Shown here: positions 23,826 to 28,938 of the stretch, piece after piece
How the letters are laid out: every line of letters begins with the position of its first letter
How positions within the stretch are numbered: position 1 is the first letter of the stretch
Source: Lachnospiraceae bacterium UBA2860
GTDB lineage: Bacteria > Bacillota > Clostridia > Lachnospirales > Lachnospiraceae
Length of the DNA: 28,938 nt
NCBI GenBank assembly: GCA_002350625.1
Contig: DEFE01000013.1
Location: forward strand, 1 to 28,938
Direction of reading: 5' to 3'
Translations under genes and position numbers: made by a program
Notes under the pieces: model-generated
Database searches by the model: none
Told to the model about the DNA's origin: nothing
Seen by the model: only the letters and a program-made list of their open reading frames with translations

Positions 23826-24878
23826 ATGACAGATCAAAGGAATAAACGGGCCCTGTTGGCTCACATATATCGGATATTGCTTGCGGCGCTCATGATCGGC
23901 GCTTTTTCAGGCGCGCCCTGCGCCGCGGCAGAGGAAGGGGAGGAGGGCGCCGCGGATCGCCCGCTCATGTGCGAGGTCGCGGATTATGCGGCGAGCTGGG
24001 TCGGGAGGATCAGCTACAGGCTAGGCGCGTATGAGGATCTGCACGAGGGCGGAGAGTCGGACTGCTCCTGGTTTCTTTTTCACGTATTTAACGACTTCGG
24101 GCTGCTGGATGAGTGGCAGAAGTCGACGACCTGGGGCAGCGGCTCCGTGCCGGGCACCGTGCAGGTGGCGAGTATCGGCGACGCGCAGCCGGGGGACGTG
24201 CTCTTCTGGGAGGAAGGGTACAACGAGGAGGGCGTGCTCCGCGGACACGTCGTCATGTACATCGGCGCGATGCAGGTCGTGGGCTGCAACGGGTCCTCGC
24301 CGACGACGGGCGCCGTGATGCGGACGGCGTACAAGGTGCCGGGGGGAGGGCGCGAGCCCGATTCGATCTGGCGCCTCAAGGCTCTTGATCACGGGGATGA
24401 AAAGCTGCTGTTCGGCCTCCCGGCGGTGACAGAGCCCATAAGCGGGCATCTCTATGTCCTCGCGCTGAAGGAGGATCTTCAGAAGGTACTGTATGTGCAC
24501 GTAAAGAAGAAAAAGAACAGCGCGCCGGAGCTGCGCGCGGCGTCTTTCAGCGGCGGGCAGAAGGGCGTCTTCCGCTTTGACGACCGGGGAGACGGGAGCT
24601 TCAGGCTGACTTCTTACTTCAGCGACCTTGTGCTCGGCGCAGACGGCGACGCGCTGAAGCTCAGTGAGGACAGCGGCTACCCGTCGCAGAGCTTCCGCGT
24701 CCGCCCGGGGGAGGACGACTCGGTGAAGCTCGTCAACGAGGCGCTCCTGGATGTGGTCGCCGTGCGCAAAGAGGGAAAGCATCTCTTAGCGCAGCTCGGC
24801 CCGGACGGCATCGCGGCGGAGGATGCGGATGCGGCTTCGTCGTTTTATCTTGTCGACGTGACGGGGTTTTACGAGTGA
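23826..24878 (+). CDS. Secreted NlpC/P60-like peptidase with C-terminal beta-rich domain
   Basis: This 350-aa protein has a signal peptide (hydrophobic core about residues 14-30, then CAAAEE). An NlpC/P60-like domain follows, with Cys80 in ESDCSWFLF, the QPGDVLFW strand and His141 in RGHVVMYIG. Such enzymes cut peptidoglycan stem peptides outside the cell. Residues about 210-350 look beta-rich, with repeated short strands that could be a ricin-type trefoil or another binding module; this is uncertain. The open frame begins at 23715, but AGGGGAGG at about 23815 fits the ATG at 23826 and gives a proper signal peptide. It is divergent from the glycosyltransferase operon. Confidence 0.85.
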   Translation: MTDQRNKRALLAHIYRILLAALMIGAFSGAPCAAAEEGEEGAADRPLMCEVADYAASWVGRISYRLGAYEDLHEGGESDCSWFLFHVFNDFGLLDEWQKSTTWGSGSVPGTVQVASIGDAQPGDVLFWEEGYNEEGVLRGHVVMYIGAMQVVGCNGSSPTTGAVMRTAYKVPGGGREPDSIWRLKALDHGDEKLLFGLPAVTEPISGHLYVLALKEDLQKVLYVHVKKKKNSAPELRAASFSGGQKGVFRFDDRGDGSFRLTSYFSDLVLGADGDALKLSEDSGYPSQSFRVRPGEDDSVKLVNEALLDVVAVRKEGKHLLAQLGPDGIAAEDADAASSFYLVDVTGFYE

Positions 24879-24883
24879 AAGGA

Positions 24884-24901
24884 TGCCTTCTGAAGGAGGC
24901 A
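24884..24901. terminator. Short hairpin after the NlpC/P60 stop, possible weak terminator
   Basis: TGCCTTC-TGAA-GGAGGCA forms a 7-bp stem with one G-T pair and a four-base loop, 5 bases after the stop at 24878. No T run follows on the plus strand, so terminator function is uncertain. Confidence 0.3.
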
Positions 24902-24909
24902 CTCGCGAC

Positions 24910-25153
24910 GCGGCGGCAGATCCATATTCTCTCTGCAGCGACTTTGACCGGAACGCAGACTTGCAGTGCGATTTCAAGCCCTGCGTTGCGAGGCCAAGGG
25001 CCCGCCGAGAGCCAGGTAGGCGTAGTGCGGGACGCCCATAAGTGATATTAAGCGCCCCTCGGCGGGGCCGAGCGGTTTTAGCAGAGCTTGAAATCGCAGC
25101 CTGCAAGCACGTGGAGGGAACGGAGCAAAGAGAGAATATGGATCAGCCGCCGC
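24910..25153. mobile_element. 244-bp nested inverted-repeat element (MITE-like or structured-RNA repeat)
   Basis: The ends are 25-bp inverted repeats, 24910-24934 and 25129-25153, matching at 24 of 25 positions around the core ATCCATATTCTCTCT. A second long inverted repeat lies inside (24961-24984 with 25081-25106). Its right end recurs at base 1 of the window, so the element is dispersed. No transposase is encoded. It fills the gap between two convergent genes, with the two terminal arms reading the same T-rich sequence outward-to-inward after each gene. It may be a non-autonomous mobile element, a repeat carrying an RNA, or a bidirectional end signal. Confidence 0.6.
24961..25106 (+). ncRNA. 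Candidate structured RNA core inside the inverted-repeat element
   Basis: TGCGATTTCAAGC (24967-24979) pairs with GCTTGAAATCGCA (25086-25098), extended on both sides by TTGCAG/CTGCAA and CTGC/GCAG. Inside, CCCGCCGAG (25001-25009) pairs with CTCGGCGGG (25058-25066), and GGCGT (25019-25023) with ACGCC (25032-25036). The apical part contains ATAAGTGATATTAAGCGCC, which looks single-stranded and conserved in style. The nested, multi-stem layout fits a structured RNA. A HEARO or omega-RNA type guide RNA scaffold without its nuclease is one possibility I cannot confirm. The strand is chosen by the look of the core and is uncertain. Confidence 0.4.
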
Positions 25154-25167
25154 TCCCGATGCGGCTG
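25127..25167 (-). terminator. Possible terminator of the EAL gene, within the element's right arm
   Basis: On the minus strand, CAGCCGC (25167-25161) pairs with GCGGCTG (25150-25144), a 7-bp stem with a 10-base loop 2 bases after the stop codon (25172-25170). The next bases (ATCCATATTCTCTCTTTG) are T-rich but not a pure T run. It uses the terminal arm of the repeat element. Confidence 0.4.
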
Positions 25168-25169
25168 AA

Positions 25170-27830
25170 TCAGCGCATTGTGGCAAGATAGATCCGGTGA
25201 TCGTCGCAGGCATACAAGAGGAAAACACGCATATTCAGCGTAATCGTTTCCCCGGTATTCTTCTGAAAATCGATGCACCCCTCACTGCCGCCAAGCGCGT
25301 GCGAGTCCGCCTGTTTCAGCAGATTGCGGAAAAGCTCCTTCTGCGGCTCTTTAAGATGCGCCTCGAAGTTCTGCATCGCTTCCTCCGAAGCAGGGATGCC
25401 GGTCAGCGCAGAACACGCGCTGTTGATCTGAACGATGCTGATCTTTTCATCCTGCAGGCGGCAGGTGGCCGCTGCTCTTATGATGTTGTTGAGCAATGTC
25501 TCCGAAACCAGCCCTTTTTTGATCATTTCCCTGAAGTGCAGCTGGCTGGACGCACTGATCCGGTCTTTCTCGTAACCGCTTGTGACCATGTCCGGATTAC
25601 GGATCAGCTCCTCAAAGGCTTCTTTCGGCATCGGTTTATAGAAGTAGTATCCCTGCGCGAAGTTGTCTCCGAGCGAGATCAGGTTTTCCATCTGCAGCTG
25701 TGTCTCAACGCCTTCTGTCACAACGCTCATGCCGATCATGTGCGCCATGGAGATCACGGATTCGACAATGCTGATCGCACGGCTGTCCAGGTTGTCCCTG
25801 GCCATGAACTGGACATCTGTCTTCAGCACATCCAGATTCATGGTATGCAGCATGCTAAGGGAGCTGGAGCCGCTGCCGAAATCATCCATGAGGATGCGGA
25901 AGCCTGCGTCATGCAGTCTGCGGCACGCATCCAGGATCAGGTCCATGTTTTCCGTAAATGCGGTTTCTGTGATTTCCACTCCGATCAGCCGGGGATCCAG
26001 GTCATAGGTTTTGACCAGGTTGATGAAGAAATCCGCGACATCGCCGAAGTAGAAATCCACTCTGGACACATTGACCGAGACAGGGACGGGAAGGATCCCC
26101 CTGTCAATCAGGCCGCGCTGCCACTTCGCCACACTTTCCCAGATAAAGGTATCGACCGCATAGATAAAACCTGTTTTTTCAAGCATCGGGATGAACCGTC
26201 CCGGGGAGAACAGCTGTCCTTCATGGATCCATCTGACCAGGGCTTCCGCGCCTATGATCTTGCCGCTGCTTTCATGAACCTGCGGCTGGACGTAGAAGAG
26301 GAACTCTCCGTTTTTCAAACCTTCCTTTACCTTCATCAGGAGGAATTTGTCTTCTTTCTGATGGCGGTGCCTCTCCGGACTGTAGAAATGGATATGCTTC
26401 AGGTAGTTTCCTTTCACCTCGGACAGCGCGTTCAGAGCCCTGTCATACAGGCTGATGACGGTCTCCCTGCAGTCATGTGACAGATAAGCGCCCATGGCGA
26501 GTGAGAATCCGTCAGGGAACTTCAGCGTGTTGTAGATTTCCTGCAGAAACGGATACAGGTCCGCTGCATCCTGCGCTTTTGTGGGAAGGATCAGGCAGAA
26601 ATTGTCGCCTCCGATATATCCGCAAATCCCGTGATGGACGGACGCATTTTCCCGGAGGGTCGACGCGATCGTCTCAAGGAAGATGTTTCCGCTTGAACGG
26701 CCGAAGATATCGTTGTAGAAGTTGAAATAATTAATATCGGTGACGATCGACAGGATCGATTCCTTGAAAGTGGAGGCAAGAAAATGCTCCGCGAGCCGGA
26801 AAAACTCGTCTCCCTTCGGAATTGTGATATTTGCCTTCTGGAAAGAATCCTGCTCATCGGCGGACCGGTCAAAATGAGTCCGGTGGTTGATAAGGATACG
26901 GCGGTCCTCATCCGCTTTCTGCTGTACCCCGTGGATCACGGAATCGACGGAATCAGGCATTTCAGGAATCCATTTTCCCGCCACGGACGCCAGAAGGTTG
27001 TGTTCGCGAAGCAGGATCCGGATCCGGGCCAGATCCTGCTCGAAGCTGTCATGATCTATGCCGTCTTCCAGAATGATGAATACGCCGGACGACAGCCGGA
27101 AGACATGCTCCTCGTCAAACAGGTTCCTCAGGATATCACCTGTGCGCAGCAGTGTCTGCTCTTTTTCAAGATGGGGGAGCTTTCCCTCGTCGTTAGCCCA
27201 GCCGATCACATCCACGCAGATCAGGCCGAGAGGCCTGGACAGATCGATGCCTTCCAGATGCTCCTGCATGGAGATCCGGTTGCCAACGCCCGTCAGGGTA
27301 TCCGTATAGCCGATCCTGCGCAGCCTGCTGACGAGATTGCGGCTGTAGATCAGCGAAGACAGAATATAACGCATGCCGGGCATGATCAGATCTTCGTCGT
27401 TCATCACGTCGTCATCCGGATTCTCCAGAATGAAGAAGCCGAAGTTCTTTCCGTGGAAGGCCAGAAGGGATACGATGGCAGTTTCGATATTCTGCTCGAT
27501 AAAAGCCTGATAAACATCCGGATCCTTCGCCTTCAGCTCGGAAGGGCTGCGCACGATGATGGTCTCATTGCCAATCAGGCGGTCATGCCAGGTATCGAAT
27601 TTTGAAATCGCGATGTGCTGCAGCAGAATCTGCTCGTGCACCACGCCTGGCCTGCACCACTCGTAGGTATTATTGCAGGTTCCATCCTCGCTCTCTTCGA
27701 AGATACTGATCCGGTCGCAGCCAAGCTCTTCGCCCATGCAGGAGAGCAGTTCATCAATTGTATCTTCATCGCCTTTGTGAGAAAATGCCTTTTCAAAAGC
27801 CCGATTCAGCGCCATTATATATTTTTCCAT
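25170..27830 (-). CDS. GAF-GGDEF-GGDEF-EAL-PAS-like signalling protein, putative c-di-GMP phosphodiesterase
   Basis: This 886-aa soluble protein has a GAF-like N-terminus (about 10-165). A first GGDEF-type domain opens with YTDTLTGVGNR and is degenerate at the signature (RLSSGV). A second has GGDNF near residue 407. The EAL domain (about 490-750) looks intact: EALVRW near 528, SVNVSR, EITETAF, DDFGSGSS, TEGVET and AQGYYFYKPMP, so c-di-GMP hydrolysis is likely. The second GGDEF may bind GTP as a regulatory site. A PAS-like end follows. The start has AGGAG at correct spacing and a promoter about 40 bases upstream. By eye its base use is less GC-rich than its neighbours. Confidence 0.94.
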   Translation of the reverse strand: MEKYIMALNRAFEKAFSHKGDEDTIDELLSCMGEELGCDRISIFEESEDGTCNNTYEWCRPGVVHEQILLQHIAISKFDTWHDRLIGNETIIVRSPSELKAKDPDVYQAFIEQNIETAIVSLLAFHGKNFGFFILENPDDDVMNDEDLIMPGMRYILSSLIYSRNLVSRLRRIGYTDTLTGVGNRISMQEHLEGIDLSRPLGLICVDVIGWANDEGKLPHLEKEQTLLRTGDILRNLFDEEHVFRLSSGVFIILEDGIDHDSFEQDLARIRILLREHNLLASVAGKWIPEMPDSVDSVIHGVQQKADEDRRILINHRTHFDRSADEQDSFQKANITIPKGDEFFRLAEHFLASTFKESILSIVTDINYFNFYNDIFGRSSGNIFLETIASTLRENASVHHGICGYIGGDNFCLILPTKAQDAADLYPFLQEIYNTLKFPDGFSLAMGAYLSHDCRETVISLYDRALNALSEVKGNYLKHIHFYSPERHRHQKEDKFLLMKVKEGLKNGEFLFYVQPQVHESSGKIIGAEALVRWIHEGQLFSPGRFIPMLEKTGFIYAVDTFIWESVAKWQRGLIDRGILPVPVSVNVSRVDFYFGDVADFFINLVKTYDLDPRLIGVEITETAFTENMDLILDACRRLHDAGFRILMDDFGSGSSSLSMLHTMNLDVLKTDVQFMARDNLDSRAISIVESVISMAHMIGMSVVTEGVETQLQMENLISLGDNFAQGYYFYKPMPKEAFEELIRNPDMVTSGYEKDRISASSQLHFREMIKKGLVSETLLNNIIRAAATCRLQDEKISIVQINSACSALTGIPASEEAMQNFEAHLKEPQKELFRNLLKQADSHALGGSEGCIDFQKNTGETITLNMRVFLLYACDDHRIYLATMR

Positions 27831-27866
27831 CTCCTGTCTCCTGTGGAGGTCCCTTGTTTTTCATTC

Positions 27867-27896
27867 AGTATAAATGCTGAGGAGTCTTTTTGGCAA
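27867..27896 (-). promoter_or_regulatory. Promoter of the EAL gene
   Basis: On the minus strand, TTGCCA (27896-27891), an 18-base spacer and TATACT (27872-27867). The start of transcription would be near 27860, about 30 bases before the ATG at 27830. Confidence 0.65.
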
Positions 27897-27937
27897 GACA
27901 TCAGCGTTCGGACAGTCTCCGCACAAAAGGATGCAAT

Positions 27938-27966
27938 TTGCAAAGCAAAAACAGTCATGCTATAAT
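27938..27966 (+). promoter_or_regulatory. Strong promoter of rfbB
   Basis: TTGCAA at 27938-27943, a 17-base spacer and a perfect TATAAT at 27961-27966. It is the best promoter match in the window. The leader to the GTG start at 28028 would be about 55 bases. Confidence 0.85.
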
Positions 27967-27970
27967 GAAA

Positions 27971-27988
27971 TGTCCGTTATGCCGGACA
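27971..27988 (+). promoter_or_regulatory. Small hairpin at the 5' end of the rfbB leader
   Basis: TGTCCG-TTATGC-CGGACA forms a 6-bp stem at the very start of the predicted transcript. It may stabilise the 5' end; no riboswitch family is recognised. Confidence 0.35.
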
Positions 27989-28027
27989 ATATGATCGATG
28001 CATGTATATTAAAAGGAGTGTATAAAA

Positions 28028-28938
28028 GTGAGAACATATCTCGTGACGGGCGGCGCCGGTTTCATCGGCTCGAACTATATCCACTATATGTTTAAAAAGT
28101 ACGGCGACGACATCCGCATCATCAATGTGGACAAGCTTACGTACGCCGGCAACCTGGAAAACCTGAAGGACGTCGAAGGCAGGGAGAACTACAGGTTCGT
28201 GAAGGCGGATGTCTGCGACGCGAAAGCGATCGCGGAGATTTTCGCGGAAGAGGATATCAGCCGCGTCGTACATTTCGCGGCCGAGAGCCACGTCGACAGA
28301 AGCATCGAGGACCCGGGCGTCTTCGTGCGCACAAACGTGCTCGGGACGCTCACAATGCTGAACGCGGCGAGGAACGCCTGGGAATTGCCGGACGGCAGTT
28401 TCAAGGAGGATCACAAGTTCCTGCACGTCTCAACGGACGAGGTCTACGGATCGCTCTCGGATCCGTCGGATTATTTCTATGAGACGACGAAGTACGACCC
28501 GCACAGCCCCTATTCGGCTTCCAAGGCCTCTTCGGATTTCATGGTGAAAGCCTTCATGGACACCTATGGTTTCCCGGCGAACATCACGAACTGCAGCAAC
28601 AATTACGGCCCGTATCAGTTCCCGGAAAAGCTGATCCCGCTCATGATCAACAACGCCCTTCACGGCAAGAAGCTCCCGGTTTACGGAGACGGCAAGAACA
28701 TCCGCGACTGGCTCTATGTCGAGGATCACTGCAAGGGCATCGACCTCGTGCAGGAGAAGGGAAGACTCTTCGAGACCTACAACATCGGCGGGCACAATGA
28801 GATGCGCAACATCGACATTGTGAGGCTCATCTGCCGTCAGCTGGATAAGCCCGAGAGCCTGATCACCTTTGTCACCGCCCGGAAGGGCCATGACATGCGC
28901 TATGCCATCGACCCCACCAAGATCCACAACGAACTGGG
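28028..28938 (+). CDS. rfbB: dTDP-glucose 4,6-dehydratase, 3' end beyond window
   Basis: The first 303 residues are present. The enzyme converts dTDP-glucose to dTDP-4-keto-6-deoxyglucose, on the way to dTDP-rhamnose and related sugars. The NAD motif GGAGFIG is at residues 8-14. DKLTYAGNLENL, ESHVDRSIEDP, STDEVYG and the catalytic YSASK (Tyr162, Lys166) follow, and DPTKIHNEL is at the edge. The start is a GTG at 28028 with AAAGGAG at about 28012-28018; no ATG fits. About 35-40 residues should lie beyond the window. The strong promoter suggests it heads an operon continuing to the right, probably with other dTDP-sugar genes. Confidence 0.96.
   Translation, partial: MRTYLVTGGAGFIGSNYIHYMFKKYGDDIRIINVDKLTYAGNLENLKDVEGRENYRFVKADVCDAKAIAEIFAEEDISRVVHFAAESHVDRSIEDPGVFVRTNVLGTLTMLNAARNAWELPDGSFKEDHKFLHVSTDEVYGSLSDPSDYFYETTKYDPHSPYSASKASSDFMVKAFMDTYGFPANITNCSNNYGPYQFPEKLIPLMINNALHGKKLPVYGDGKNIRDWLYVEDHCKGIDLVQEKGRLFETYNIGGHNEMRNIDIVRLICRQLDKPESLITFVTARKGHDMRYAIDPTKIHNEL

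Noticed and set aside
24974..25278. Small protein-coding genes inside the repeat element
   Set aside because: Short frames cross the inverted repeats in several phases and none has a ribosome binding site; stems explain the sequence better.
25197..26480. Open frame of 427 codons on the plus strand
   Set aside because: It is antisense to the EAL domain gene and has no domain pattern; the minus-strand protein carries all EAL motifs.

Overview
The window looks like a piece of chromosome from a GC-rich anaerobic Firmicute, most likely a member of the Clostridia near Lachnospiraceae. This is an inference from gene content: RecD2, the CdaA/CdaR pair, an HPr protein with the Gram-positive Ser46 site, sporulation-type D-Ala-D-Ala carboxypeptidases with C-terminal membrane anchors, and strong AGGAGG-type ribosome binding sites. 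No rRNA, tRNA, CRISPR array, transposase or phage gene was seen, and no gene-free stretch exceeds 300 bases.

Layout. (a) 1-124: the right end of a repeat element and a 26-bp tandem repeat. (b) 125-3084: recD2 and comF, overlapping. (c) 3090-6770: a good promoter, two unknown membrane proteins, then cdaA and cdaR (c-di-AMP synthesis and its regulator). (d) 6785-17168: a long colinear run. It starts with an HPr-like protein and a D,D-carboxypeptidase, then rfbF, rfbG and rfbH (CDP-3,6-dideoxyhexose pathway). A PaaK/CapK-like adenylating enzyme, a Wzx-like flippase, an SDR that may be the last sugar reductase, and a large GT-C-like membrane protein follow. (e) 17155-18647: a second D,D-carboxypeptidase with its own promoter. 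(f) 18714-20414: a membrane HD-GYP protein. (g) 23681-20459, minus strand: a three-gene operon (GtrB-like glycosyltransferase, DegT-like PLP enzyme, ATP-grasp ligase) that shares an overlapping divergent promoter region with (h) 23826-24878, a secreted NlpC/P60 protein. (i) 24910-25153: a 244-bp nested inverted-repeat element that looks like a structured RNA or MITE. (j) 27830-25170, minus strand: a GAF-GGDEF-GGDEF-EAL-PAS protein. (k) 28028 to the window edge: dTDP-glucose 4,6-dehydratase.

The genes share a cell-envelope theme. Nucleotide sugars (CDP-3,6-dideoxyhexose, dTDP-4-keto-6-deoxyglucose) are made, probably put on a lipid carrier or polymer and flipped outward, next to enzymes that trim peptidoglycan and to c-di-AMP and c-di-GMP signalling genes. 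The most unusual items are the nested inverted-repeat element with a second copy cut by the window start, the dideoxyhexose pathway in a Gram-positive context, and the GT2/PLP/ATP-grasp operon.
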